DNA from: Porphyra umbilicalis
Lineage: Eukaryota > Rhodophyta > Bangiophyceae > Bangiales > Bangiaceae
DNA length: 64,000 bases
Direction of reading: 5' to 3'
Assembly: GCA_002049455.2 (NCBI GenBank)
Contig: KV919078.1
Location: forward strand, 1-64,000
A model generated the notes under the pieces. That model saw nothing but the letters and a program-made list of their open reading frames with translations. It had not been told where the DNA came from and ran no database searches. The translations under genes and the position numbers were made by a program. Shown here in pieces: positions 11,689 to 21,136 of this stretch (the stretch's first letter is position 1; each line of letters opens with the position of its first letter).

Positions 11689-13335
11689 ATGACGGACAAT
11701 GATGCGTCTCGCCTGGCGGCGGCCGGCGGCGGCCGCCGCGGCGGCGGCTACACGGCGCTCGGCGGCTTGCGCGTCGACAGCCCCGACGTGACGTATGGCG
11801 CCGAGCACATCACCGCCAAGTACGAGTACCGATCCACCACCGCGGCCGTCGACGCGGCAACGGGCCGGGTGACGGCCACCCCCCGGGCAACGACCTACCA
11901 CCTGCGCACGCGCGCGGCGGTGCGCCGCACGGGGCTGCTGCAAGTCGGCTGGGGGGGCAACAACGGCTCCACCCTCACCGCCGCGATTGTCGCGTCGCGG
12001 CAGGGCCTCACGTGGGCCTCCCGCGGCCAGGCGGTGCACACCCCCAACTACAAGGGGAGCCTCACGCAGGCGGCAACGGTGCGCGTCGGCCTCGACGCGT
12101 CTGGCGCGGCGGTGACGGTGCCGCTGCGGGACGTGTTGCCGATGGGCACGCCCGAGGACCTCGCGCTCGGCGGGTGGGACATCTCGTCGGCGAGCCTCGC
12201 CGACGCCGCCGACCGGGCGGGGGTCCTCGAGCCCGACCTCCGGCGGCAGCTGCGCCCGCACACGGGCGCCATGGTGCCCCTCCGCGGCGCCTATGACCCG
12301 TCGTTTATTGCAGACAACCAGGCGCCCCGCGCCGACCACGTGATGCCCGATGGCTGGTCCAAGCAGCGCCGCCTCGACGCGCTGCGCGGGGACATTCGGG
12401 ATTTTAAGGCCGCGTCGGGTGTCGACTTTGTCGTTGTCGTGTGGACGGCCAACTCGGAGCGCTACAGCGAGGAGCGGGCCGGCCTCAACGACAGCGCCGA
12501 CGCGCTGCTCGGCGCGATTGCGCGGGGCGAGGGCGAGGTGTCGCCGAGCACCCTCTACGCGGTGGCGGCCATCCTTGAAGGCTGCCCCTTTATCAATGGG
12601 AGCCCCCAAAACACCCTCGTCGCGGGCGCCCTCGACTTGGCGTCGCGCCACGGCGTGGCCGTCGTCGGCGACGACTTCAAGTCGGGCCAAACCAAGATGA
12701 AGTCCGTCCTCGTCGACTACCTCATCGGCTGCGGCGTCAAGGTCAAGACGATGGTCACGTACAACCACCTCGGCAACAATGACATGTACCAGCTGACGGA
12801 CGGGGTGATGTGGAAGCCCAAATCCGCCGCCAAGTCCCGCGTCATTGACGACATTGTCGACGGCAATGGCGTGCTGTACGCGCCGGGGGAGGCGCGCCCC
12901 GACCACGTCGTCGTTGTCAAGTACGTGCCCTTCCTCGGCGACTCGAAGCGGGACGTGTCGGAGTACACGTCCGAAACGTTTATGGACGCCCACTACACGA
13001 CCGTCATGCACAATGAGTGCCTCGACTCGGCGCTGTGCGCGCCGCTCATCCTCGATTTGGCGCTGCTGACCGAGCTGCTGACGCGCATCGACTTTCAGGT
13101 GGGGGGGGCCGCGCCGTCCCCCGACGCGCCGTACGAGCCCCTCCACCCGGTGCTGAGCGTCTTGAGCTTTTACATGAAGATCCCGCTGACGCCCCCGGGG
13201 GAGCCGATCGTCAACTCGCTCGGGCGCCAGCGGGCGGCCGTGGAGAACCTGCTCCGCGCGTGTGTCGGGCTTGCACCCGAGAGCGACTTGTTGTTGGAAA
13301 CCAAGTGTGTGCCCGCGCGGGGGGGGGGGTCGTAG
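11689..13335 (+). CDS. INO1: Inositol-3-phosphate synthase (MIPS)
   Basis: Converts D-glucose 6-phosphate to 1D-myo-inositol 3-phosphate with NAD+, the committed step of inositol synthesis. The 548-residue product is slightly longer than the usual ~510. It has the NAD-binding loop GWGGNNGST (residues 87-95), the segments [27 protein letters not shown] and [12 protein letters not shown], and the C-terminal [12 protein letters not shown] stretch, all diagnostic of the family. There is no leader peptide, so the enzyme is probably cytosolic. The start was chosen at the ATG right after the C20 tract because family similarity begins about 20 residues later; further upstream the frame is low-complexity. 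The reading frame is intact and ends with a Gly run. Confidence 0.96.
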   Translation: MTDNDASRLAAAGGGRRGGGYTALGGLRVDSPDVTYGAEHITAKYEYRSTTAAVDAATGRVTATPRATTYHLRTRAAVRRTGLLQVGWGGNNGSTLTAAIVASRQGLTWASRGQAVHTPNYKGSLTQAATVRVGLDASGAAVTVPLRDVLPMGTPEDLALGGWDISSASLADAADRAGVLEPDLRRQLRPHTGAMVPLRGAYDPSFIADNQAPRADHVMPDGWSKQRRLDALRGDIRDFKAASGVDFVVVVWTANSERYSEERAGLNDSADALLGAIARGEGEVSPSTLYAVAAILEGCPFINGSPQNTLVAGALDLASRHGVAVVGDDFKSGQTKMKSVLVDYLIGCGVKVKTMVTYNHLGNNDMYQLTDGVMWKPKSAAKSRVIDDIVDGNGVLYAPGEARPDHVVVVKYVPFLGDSKRDVSEYTSETFMDAHYTTVMHNECLDSALCAPLILDLALLTELLTRIDFQVGGAAPSPDAPYEPLHPVLSVLSFYMKIPLTPPGEPIVNSLGRQRAAVENLLRACVGLAPESDLLLETKCVPARGGGS

Positions 13336-13850
13336 CCGCAGAGACAAAAAAAAATGGGGGGGAGCGGTCTGGTGCATGCTCTGCCCGCGGTCGAGCGGGG
13401 TGCGCGGGCGGGTGGACGACGACCGCCCCCGGCGCCGTGCGTGCCGCCATTCCTATTCACGGGGGGCCCGCGCAATGCTGGAGACGGGGACACACAACGC
13501 CTGTGGGGAGGCCAAGTGGCCTGGACGGGCGCGTGGGCCCACCGCTCTCGCCACTGACGCCGTGGCGTCAGCGGCGGGCGCGGCGGCAGTGGCCGGCGGC
13601 TTGGGCAGAGAAAAAAAAACACGGCCCCGCGGGGCTCCCAATCGGGGATCAATCTCACAGCAGCGTCGGTCGGTTGCACCGCGACGCAGATCAGCCGCCG
13701 CCGCCGTGCCCCCGCGCGTCCTGCGTTGCCCTCCTGCCCCCCCCCCCCCCCGCCGCCGCCCGCTGCCGCCACACCCCTGCTCCCCCCCGCCGTCGGCGGC
13801 GGCCCACGACGCGCGTCACGGGGGTGCTCGACTGCCGCTTTTCCTCCGCC
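13336..13850. other. Intergenic region 5' of lipoyl synthase
   Basis: About 515 bases containing the MIPS 3' UTR and the lipoyl synthase upstream region. A C-rich tract lies near 13738-13752 and a pyrimidine-rich stretch precedes the ATG. No other feature was seen. Confidence 0.45.
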
Positions 13851-15320
13851 ATGGCCGCGGGGGGCGTCCCCCCCCCCCCCCCGGCGTTTGCCACGCCGGC
13901 GGGCCTCCCCGCCCTCCGCCCCCCGCGGCGGCTGGTGGCCCGCCCCGGCCCCCGCCCCGCGGTGGCGCCCCCCCGCACCGGGAGCACCCCCCGGGCGGTT
14001 GTTCGCCCCAGCCCCGGTGCGGCGGGGCGCGCTCCCCCCCCAACCCACGCCTCCCCTCCCTCCCCTCCCCCCCCCCCTCCCCCCCCGCCTCCACCCCCCC
14101 CCCCCACCGGGTCGGCGGCCCCCCCCCGCACCCCCGCCGTCGGCGCGCCCATGCCCGCCGGCCGGCGCCCCGCCTGGTTCCGCGTCCCCGCCCCCCGCAC
14201 GGCCGTCGACACGACGTACAGCGACGTGGCCGCGTCCGTGCGCGCGTCTGGCGCCCTCCACACGGTTTGCGAGGAGGCGGCGTGCCCCAACATTGGGGCC
14301 TGCTGGGCGGGCGGCACCGCCACCCTCATGCTCCTCGGCGACACGTGCACGCGCGGCTGCCGCTTTTGTGCGGTCGCCACGTCCCCGACGCCCCCGCCGC
14401 CCGACGCCAACGAGCCGTACGCAACGGCGGTGGCGGTGGCGGGGTGGGGGTTGGACTATGTCGTCCTCACCGCCGTCGATCGGGACGATTTGGCCGACGG
14501 GGGCGCCGCGCACTTTGCGGCGACGGTGCAGGCGATCAAGGCCGCCACCCCGCACGTCGTCGTTGAGGTGCTTGTGGGGGACTATGGGGGGGCGTCGGCC
14601 GCCGCCGCCGCCGTCGACGTGCTCGTCGAGTCGGGCGTCGACGTCTTTGCCCACAATGTCGAGACGGTGCGGCGGCTGCAGCCGCACGTGCGCGACCGGC
14701 GGGCGGGCTATGACAGCAGCGTCGGGGTGCTCGCGACCGCGTCGGCGGTCGGGTCGCCCGTCGGCGTTTACACCAAAACGAGCCTCATGCTCGGCCTCGG
14801 GGAGACGGACGCGGAGGTGCGGGCGACGATGGTCGACCTCCGCGCCGCGGGCGTCGACGTGCTGACGCTCGGCCAATACTTGCGGCCGAGCGAGCACCAC
14901 CTGTCGGTCGTCGAGTACGTGCACCCCGACGCGTTTGCGCGGTGGGAGGCGGAGGGGCTCGCGCTCGGCTTTCGCTACGTCACCGCGGGGCCGCTCGTGC
15001 GCTCGAGTTTCAAGGCGGGCGAGTTTTTTCGCGCGGCGGGCATGGTGCCGCGGGGGGGTGGGCGACCGCGCCCAAGGGGGGGGCAGCGTAGGCGGGCGGT
15101 GCCGGCTGTGGGCGGCGTTGCCGCGCGTCCCGTCCTCTTGTCTAGGTGGGTGGTGTGGCGCTTGGGCTTGTTTCTTGCATCCTGCCAGCGTGCCGTCGAT
15201 CGTGGGCGTTTTCTCGCCCCGCTTGCGCTGCGCGCGCCGCTCGAGCAGCCGCCGCGGTGGGGCGAGGGGCTGGCGGGCGGGGACCCGCCCCGCGGCGGAC
15301 GAGACGAACAAACAGCGTAG
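13851..15320 (+). CDS. Lipoyl synthase, plastid type (radical SAM)
   Basis: Inserts two sulfurs into octanoyl groups on lipoate-dependent enzymes, using S-adenosylmethionine and two Fe-S clusters. Cys residues of the auxiliary cluster are at about 140, 145 and 151 ([12 protein letters not shown]). The radical-SAM motif CTRGCRFC is at 166-173. The conserved C-terminal R-S-S-aromatic motif appears as RSSFKAGEF near residue 383. The start is the ATG at 13851 in a good context (CCGCCATGG). About 115 residues of Pro/Ala/Arg-rich sequence precede the catalytic domain and probably act as an organelle leader, most likely plastid. The family normally stops shortly after the AGEFF region. Here the frame continues about 90 residues as basic low-complexity sequence after a G run at about 15051-15057; a one-base shift there would end the protein near 15091. 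The core is firm, the C-terminus doubtful. Confidence 0.92.
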   Translation: MAAGGVPPPPPAFATPAGLPALRPPRRLVARPGPRPAVAPPRTGSTPRAVVRPSPGAAGRAPPPTHASPPSPPPPPPPPPPPPPPTGSAAPPRTPAVGAPMPAGRRPAWFRVPAPRTAVDTTYSDVAASVRASGALHTVCEEAACPNIGACWAGGTATLMLLGDTCTRGCRFCAVATSPTPPPPDANEPYATAVAVAGWGLDYVVLTAVDRDDLADGGAAHFAATVQAIKAATPHVVVEVLVGDYGGASAAAAAVDVLVESGVDVFAHNVETVRRLQPHVRDRRAGYDSSVGVLATASAVGSPVGVYTKTSLMLGLGETDAEVRATMVDLRAAGVDVLTLGQYLRPSEHHLSVVEYVHPDAFARWEAEGLALGFRYVTAGPLVRSSFKAGEFFRAAGMVPRGGGRPRPRGGQRRRAVPAVGGVAARPVLLSRWVVWRLGLFLASCQRAVDRGRFLAPLALRAPLEQPPRWGEGLAGGDPPRGGRDEQTA

Positions 15321-15720
15321 GCCGGTCGGGCTGGACAATACGATCTTGATACTTGCCTTTTCACTATTGAATTAAGCGGTGTGGTGGATCAGCGCAAAGT
15401 TGCGTCGCGGCTGCCTTGGCCGCGCGCTGTCACGCTGCAGCGCGTCGCGGGCGCCGCCGTCGACGGCGCCACTGCCGACCTCTGTCTCCGTGGCGCGCCC
15501 TTTTTCCCATCCGCTCTCCCTCCCTCCCTCACGCGTCTCTCGCCCATTCCGTACCACTCGTCGGGGCATTGCATCATTTGGCGCGTGTTTGACCCGGCCG
15601 CTGTGTGCGCCCGTCGCCCGCCGGCGCCGACCGTCGCCCCCCCCCCCCCCCGGCGCGCGCCCGCCGGCTGCCGCCCACGACTCGCGCCGGGGCGGCAGTC
15701 CATCTGAGCCGCTGGGGTCT
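15321..15720. other. Intergenic region 5' of SmD3
   Basis: About 400 bases with the lipoyl synthase 3' UTR and the SmD3 upstream region. A short AT-rich stretch lies at 15345-15375; the remainder is GC-rich with C runs. No RNA gene was recognised. Confidence 0.4.
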
Positions 15721-15737
15721 CCCCCCCCCCCCCCCCC
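15721..15737 (+). promoter_or_regulatory. C17 tract immediately 5' of the SmD3 start
   Basis: Seventeen consecutive C are followed by aacc and the ATG at 15742, the same arrangement as at the MIPS, NYN, DUF1995 and RRM genes. Confidence 0.55.
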
Positions 15738-15741
15738 AACC

Positions 15742-16102
15742 ATGTCCATCGGCATCCCCATCATGCTGTTGCACGAGGCCCTCCCCCACACGGTCACCGT
15801 CGAGACGCGGTCGGGCGACACGTACCGCGGCCGCCTCACCGCCGCGGAGGATTGTATGAATGTGCAGCTGATGGATGTGTCGCTGACGCGGCGGGACGGG
15901 CGGGTGGCGGCGCTGTCGCACGTTTTTATCCGCGGCTCCAAGATCCGCTTTGTGATCGTGCCGGATGTGCTCGCGTCGGCGCCAATGTTCAAGCCGGCCA
16001 AGACCGGGGGGGGGGGGGGGGAAGGCCGACGGCGCCGGTCGGGGGGGTGGCCGTGGGAGGGGAGGCGGTGGGATGGGGGGGCGAGGGAGGGGACGCGCTT
16101 GA
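15742..16102 (+). CDS. SNRPD3: Small nuclear ribonucleoprotein SmD3, frame-broken in the tail
   Basis: Core Sm-ring protein of spliceosomal snRNPs. The sequence opens MSIGIPIMLLHEALPHTV and carries the Sm1 and Sm2 motifs, including AEDCMNVQL, HVFIRGSKIRFVIVPD and a following MFKPAK, very close to SmD3 from other eukaryotes. A run of 16 G at 16006-16021 ends this part. In the frame used up to that point, translation continues to 16263 as unrelated sequence. In the next frame it gives a Gly/Arg tail (GAGRGGGRGRGGGMGG, then GRGRGRA) and a stop at 16100-16102. An RG-rich tail is what SmD3 normally has, so I take 16102 as the true end and infer one extra (or two missing) G. In the literal sequence the product is frameshifted. 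Confidence 0.9.
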
Positions 16103-16889
16103 CGGGGGAGGGGCCTGGTGCGCCGGTTTGGACTGGTGTCACGGTTTTTGCGCGTGGTGCGGCCGCGTTGACGTGGCGGCGGTGTCCGCTTTTGGTTGTT
16201 TTTTGTATGTGGGTGGCGTGTTGTCCGCCCCAGCGTTTGCTGCGTGAGGCCTGGCTTTGCTGACGTGCCCCGGATTCTTGTTGCTGTCGTCCCCCGAGCG
16301 ATCCCGCACCTTGCATCCACCTCTCGCCACGACGCTGCATGGTCGTGTTTTGAGTGCTTGGCGCACCACGCGGGCGCTGCCCCTTTGACTAGAAGGCTGG
16401 CGCGTCGCACGCGGTGTTGGTCTCTCCACGCGTGTAGGCGAGGTTCGGCGGACGGGCGATTCACGCCGGTCACCGATGCACCTGTGGAGGCGTGCGCACC
16501 AGGTTTGTATGGACGGTCCTTGCTTGGGCATTGCATGAACGGGGACTGGCACCACTCTGACGCGGAACCTGTATTGATTCCTAGCACCCATGCGGTACCG
16601 TGTGTGCAGACGTTGTTGCAGCGGTCTGTTGCGGCGACATCTGCGGGCCTTTGTCGTCATGAGTGCCCAATCCCCGCGTGCCAGTGTAGGTCAGGAGCAG
16701 ACCCGCGCCGGTGCTGGTGTGACGAGCTGTCGTTTCTCCATTATCTTAACGCGGACAATGAAGGGAAGAAAAAAAAGGGCTCTGCTGTGCAGCAATATGA
16801 AGAAAACACAACACACTCAGCCTTCTAAGCAATCACGAAGCAAAAACACCCAAGAGAGAAGCGGAATCACAGGTGGCATCAGACCCATC
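16103..16889. other. Convergent 3' intergenic region (SmD3 / transketolase)
   Basis: About 790 bases between converging genes. The right half is AT-richer (A-rich stretch 16767-16860), consistent with a 3' UTR of transketolase on the - strand. A long frame on the + strand that begins here is only the antisense of transketolase. Confidence 0.5.
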
Positions 16890-19097
16890 TTACAGGGCCG
16901 ACGCCTTGGCGACAACGTTCTCCACGGTCATGTTGAACAGCTTCATGACAGCCGGACCCGGGCCCGACGCGCCAAAGGTGTCGATCGACACCTGGTTGCC
17001 GGCATACTTGGCCCAGCCGAACGAGGACATGGCCTCGACCGACAGGCGCTTGATCAGCGGGATGGCGTCGGGCAGAACGCTCTGCTTGTACGACTCGTCT
17101 TGCAACTCAAACCGCTCCCAGCAGGGCATGGACACCACGCGGACGGTCTTGCCCGACTTGCGCAGCTCCTCGGCCGCGTCGACGATCAGGTCGACCTCCG
17201 AGCCCGTGGCAATGAGGCACAGGTCGGCGGCGCCGCCCGAAGAGTTGTCCGACAGCACGTAGGCGCCCTTCTTGGCGCCCTCGTACGACCCATTCTCCAG
17301 CTTCTTGGTGCCCTGGCGGGTCAGCGCAATGATGGTCGGCGTCTTGCGCGACTCCACGCCCACCGCGTACGCAGCGGCAACCTCCACGGGGTCGGCCGGG
17401 CGGTACATGTTGATGTTGGGCATGGCGCGGTACGACGCCAGGTGCTCAATCGGCTGGTGAGTCGGGCCGTCCTCACCCAGCGCCACCGAGTCGTGCGTCA
17501 TCGTGTAGACGACGCCGACCTGGGACAGGGCCGCGAGGCGCATCGACGCGCGCATGTAGTCCGTGAAGATGAAGAAGGTCGCGCAGTAAGGCAGCAGGTT
17601 GTAGCCCGACAGGACAATGCCGTTGCAGATGGCGCCCATGCCGTGCTCACGCACGCCAAAGCGCAGGTTGCGGCCCTCCGGGGTCGCCTTCTGGAAGTCA
17701 CCATACCCCTCCATGATGGTCAAGTTCGACGGCGCCAGGTCGGCAGACCCGCCCACCCAGTTGGGGATGGTCTTAGCCAGCACCTGCAGCGACGCCTCCG
17801 ACAGCTTGCGGGTGGCGTTGGCCTTGGCGCCCTCGCCATAGGCCTTGAGCTCCGCCTCCCAGCCCGACGGGAGCTCGCCCTTCAAGACACACGACTCGAA
17901 CTGGGCGCCCAGCTCCGGGAACTTGGACTTGTACTCGGCAAACTTGGCGTTCCAGGCCTTCTCGGCCTCGGCGCCCTCGTCAATCTTGGAGCGGAAGTGG
18001 TCGAGGGCCTTCTGGGGCACCTCAAACTCGGGGTACTCCCACCCGAGGTACTCGCGGGTGGCAGTCACCTCATCCTTGCCGAGCGCCGCGCCGTGAGAGT
18101 CGTGCGAGTCGGACTTGTTGGGCGACCCAAAGCCGATCATCGTTGTGACCTTGATCAGCGTCGGCTTGTCGGTGCACGCCTTGCCGTCCTCAATGGCCTT
18201 GGCAATGGCGTCCGTGTCGACGTTGCCGTTGGGCACGTCGATCACCTGCCACCCGTACGCCTCGTAGCGCTTGCCAACGTCCTCCGTGAAGGAGATGTCG
18301 GTGTTGCCGTCAATGGAGATGTTGTTGTCGTCGTACAGGACAATCAGCTTACCGAGGCCCAAATGGCCGGCGAGCGAGCACGCCTCGCCCGAGATGCCCT
18401 CCATGACGCAGCCGTCGCCCATGATGGCGTACGTGTAGTTGTCGACCAGGTCAAAGCCCGGCTTGTTGTACGTCGCCGCGATGTGGGCCTCGGACATGGC
18501 AATGCCGACGGCGTTGCACACACCCTGGCCCAGGGGGCCCGTCGTCACCTCCACCCCGGCCGTCTCAAAGTTCTCCGGGTGGCCGGGCGTGCGCGAGCCC
18601 AGCTGGCGGAAGTTTTTGAGGTCATCCATGTTGACCGAGTCGTACCCGTACAGGTACAGGAGCGAGTAGATCAGCATGGAGCCGTGGCCCGCAGACAGTA
18701 CAAAGCGGTCACGGTTGACATAGTTGGGGTTCTTGGGGTTGAAGGTCATGTAGTTCTGGAAGAGCGTGTACGCGGCCGGGGCCATGCCCATCGGCATGCC
18801 CGGGTGGCCGCTGTTGGCCTTCTCCACACCGTCAATCGAAATGAAGCGGATAGAGTTGATGCACATGTCCTTGAAGTCGTCGCCAGTCTGCTTCAGCAGC
18901 GGCGCCGGCACGACCGTGTCGGCCGCCTCCACCATCGTCATGCCGCCGGCATGCTTGGCAACCGACGCGCGCTTGAGCGCCGACGGCGCCACAAAGGACG
19001 ACGCGGAGCTCGACACTGCCGGGCGGGCGGTGGAGAGGAGGCCGCGGCGGCTCTCAGCGCGCGCCGTCACGCCCGTAAAGGTGCCCACAAACGCCAT
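16890..19097 (-). CDS. Transketolase, plastid-targeted
   Basis: Thiamine-diphosphate enzyme of the Calvin cycle and pentose phosphate pathway that transfers two-carbon units between sugar phosphates. The 735-residue product shows the N-terminal motif [12 protein letters not shown], the signature [12 protein letters not shown] and the ThDP/Mg site [14 protein letters not shown] followed by the NN of [10 protein letters not shown]. Downstream are [10 protein letters not shown], the Pyr-domain segment [11 protein letters not shown] and [13 protein letters not shown]. The frame is intact from ATG (complement of 19095-19097) to stop. The ATG sits in an ideal context (GAGCCACCATGG). The first ~60 residues start [10 protein letters not shown] and are Ser/Ala/Arg-rich; a Phe near the N-terminus is typical of red-algal plastid transit peptides. 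Codon use is strongly C-ending, as expected of a highly expressed gene. Confidence 0.97.
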   Translation of the reverse strand: MAFVGTFTGVTARAESRRGLLSTARPAVSSSASSFVAPSALKRASVAKHAGGMTMVEAADTVVPAPLLKQTGDDFKDMCINSIRFISIDGVEKANSGHPGMPMGMAPAAYTLFQNYMTFNPKNPNYVNRDRFVLSAGHGSMLIYSLLYLYGYDSVNMDDLKNFRQLGSRTPGHPENFETAGVEVTTGPLGQGVCNAVGIAMSEAHIAATYNKPGFDLVDNYTYAIMGDGCVMEGISGEACSLAGHLGLGKLIVLYDDNNISIDGNTDISFTEDVGKRYEAYGWQVIDVPNGNVDTDAIAKAIEDGKACTDKPTLIKVTTMIGFGSPNKSDSHDSHGAALGKDEVTATREYLGWEYPEFEVPQKALDHFRSKIDEGAEAEKAWNAKFAEYKSKFPELGAQFESCVLKGELPSGWEAELKAYGEGAKANATRKLSEASLQVLAKTIPNWVGGSADLAPSNLTIMEGYGDFQKATPEGRNLRFGVREHGMGAICNGIVLSGYNLLPYCATFFIFTDYMRASMRLAALSQVGVVYTMTHDSVALGEDGPTHQPIEHLASYRAMPNINMYRPADPVEVAAAYAVGVESRKTPTIIALTRQGTKKLENGSYEGAKKGAYVLSDNSSGGAADLCLIATGSEVDLIVDAAEELRKSGKTVRVVSMPCWERFELQDESYKQSVLPDAIPLIKRLSVEAMSSFGWAKYAGNQVSIDTFGASGPGPAVMKLFNMTVENVVAKASAL

Positions 19098-19210
19098 GGT
19101 GGCTCGATCGGCAAGACGGGGGAATGGGGATCGACGGGGGGGCGGGAGTGCCGGGCAGTTGCGTCGGCGGCTCCCACACGGACGACCCCGGAAGCGACGG
19201 GGGGCGGCGA

Positions 19211-19218
19211 GATATAGG
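19211..19218 (-). promoter_or_regulatory. Possible TATA-like element of transketolase
   Basis: On the - strand the sequence reads cctatatc about 115 bases before the transketolase ATG, in otherwise GC-rich surroundings. Position and sequence suit a TATA box, but there is no expression evidence. Confidence 0.25.
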
Positions 19219-20015
19219 GGAATGGTGTGCGCTGGTCGGGCGAGATCGGAGAGTGCACGGCGCGATCGGCGGCAGGCAGGAAAGCGACTCAGTTGAAGAA
19301 GGCAGGCACTGGCGGCGGCGCGGCGGCTGGACGGGCTGGGCCCGCACCCCCCCCACCAGGAATGGCAATCACGTTGAGGCAATCCCCCTCTCAGCGACGA
19401 CTGGTGGGCCGCCGCAGGATCTGCCTCTGAGGAGGCGGCAGGGCGGTCAAACGGCGCAACCTCGGCCACAGGATCAGCTTGAGGCAGGGATGCGAGATTG
19501 GACGCGGCATCGGCAACTCGGGGGCCACCACGGCTTGGTCTGTCACTCCCCAGCTGGATTAGGCGGGGCGTAGCGAGTCAACTCCTGCAATCAGGGTGGC
19601 TGAATCTGCGTTATGGAGGCGAATACAAGGATGGCAGGATCCCACTGACGGGACCGTCGGCACCACACAGCGAACGAGCGTGTGCTCTTGTACTGCTGTC
19701 CGAGTGGTGCACGAGTATTCGTGCGCAAGTTTAGCACTGTATTGGGTGACGTCAACAATCACAATGATTTGTTCAATCCTCTTGAGACACTTGAACCCGT
19801 GTTGCCGATTGTCAGGGAGTGTCTGGGCGTCGCGCAGCTGTGAAGACCGTCGAAAAGACAGAGGCTGCGGCCTCTGTCTTTCCGACAGCCATGAGGACTG
19901 GCTTGAGACACACACCCAATTTGTCCGCTGGTATGGATACAGTACGTGCCCGAGAGCGCAACGACAAAGAAGAAAGAGCAGGAAAGGAAGGCCAGGCCAA
20001 GAAACGGAGTAGATC
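19219..20015. other. Intergenic region upstream of transketolase
   Basis: About 800 bases of moderate GC with no convincing coding frame. It contains the hairpin at 19849-19886 and lies next to the 300-bp MITE. Confidence 0.4.
19849..19886. repeat. Near-perfect 38-base hairpin
   Basis: Twelve bases (aaagacagaggc, 19854-19865) are followed by a 4-base loop and their exact reverse complement (19870-19881). The stem extends by gtcg/cgac at the outer ends with one mismatch. It could be a terminator-like RNA fold, the centre of a decayed inverted-repeat element, or chance. Confidence 0.6.
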
Positions 20016-20017
20016 TA

Positions 20018-20317
20018 GTGTCTATTCTACCGCAAAATGGCATCAAATGATATCCGGTGTTGCATCAAATGATGCACCCTCTCACAGGGCCAGACAACGA
20101 CGGTGCGACCCCCCTTTTTCTGGCGTCTGGAGCACCCCCCGTTTGTATCCGTAGCACAATGGCTGCGAGTTCCCCCAAGAGTAACAAGACCTTTCTGAGT
20201 CCGTTTCTGTTGTCAGAAGGAGCGTGCGAGGCCGGGAAGCACGAAAAAAACCGGTGCCAGAAAAGTGCATCAAATGATGCCCAGGGCATCAAATGATGCA
20301 CTCGGTAGAATAGACAC
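20018..20317. mobile_element. 300-bp non-autonomous TIR element (MITE) with TA duplication
   Basis: Perfect 15-bp terminal inverted repeats GTGTCTATTCTACCG (20018-20032) and its complement (20303-20317) are flanked on both sides by TA, matching a TA target duplication. Just inside each end are two copies of the palindrome GCATCAAATGATGC (20062-20075, 20267-20280 and 20286-20299 exact; the copy at 20040 imperfect), which may be transposase-binding sites. The interior has no coding capacity. The TA duplication suggests a Tc1/mariner-type source, but the family is not identified. Confidence 0.85.
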
Positions 20318-20319
20318 TA

Positions 20320-21136
20320 AATTAATTAGGGCACACTGGCAGCCTCCAGCGCACGCGATGGGCAGCAGCAACCCATTGCCGGCTGTCCTGTTCCTAAACC
20401 CCAAGGCCTCACAACCCCACCCTTCTTGCGGAGAGGTCCTCGCCGCTCAGCAAAGTCTGCTCGCCTCATGCCTCGAGCGCACAAACGGTCCCACCGTCAC
20501 ACAACGGAAGCCCAGCGGGGGCCCCTCCGCGCCCCACCGCGCGAGCGCATTGGGGTGTACGTGCCCCACGACTGACTCGGTCTTCCGCATACACACGCAC
20601 TCGAGCTGGTGCACGGCTCGGGAGAATATGTATTGCCGCCCCCGGTCAACGCCTCGCGCCCCTCCCTCTACCATACGGCCCAGTCCCCGACCGTCAACTC
20701 CGCACACCCAGCCGCTGACCGAGGCACACGACGACACGCGCCAGCCTGTACATGCGCGTACGCGCCGCGTGGCAGAGCCGTCACCTCTCCCCATCCTCCG
20801 CCCACCGCCCCTCGAGCCGGGGGCGGCCAGGCGCACCACCGGCGCGGGGCGAGCCCACGCAAGGCCAGGCCGAGCGCGCTGCCCCGCACCGTCTTGCCCG
20901 TCCGCCGGGGCCAAACGCGCGACGCGCATCGGGCCAAGGGTGCCCTCAACCACCCACCAAACCGGCCGCCGGTAGCAACGGGGGCCCGCCGCCACGCTCC
21001 GCAGCCGCGTGCGGCCGCCGCCGGCCGTGCCCGTCTAGCAGCCGCCAACAGCCACACCGCCAACACTAGCGCCCTGCAGCTCGGCGCCCCCCCCCCCTCT
21101 CCCTCACACCCCCTCGCCCCCCCCCCTCCCCCCACC
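20320..21136. other. Intergenic region 3' of the MFS gene
   Basis: About 800 GC-rich bases between the MITE and the MFS stop codon. Long overlapping frames occur on both strands but are Pro/Arg/Ala-rich without any domain. Confidence 0.4.

Noticed and set aside
11686-15338. Long - strand frames of 560-720 codons opposite MIPS and lipoyl synthase
   Set aside because: Antisense shadows of two clearly identified genes; high GC removes stop codons from all frames.
16590-19217. 875-codon frame on the + strand
   Set aside because: It is the exact antisense of the intact transketolase gene; its His/Arg/Val-rich composition is the mirror of biased codon use.
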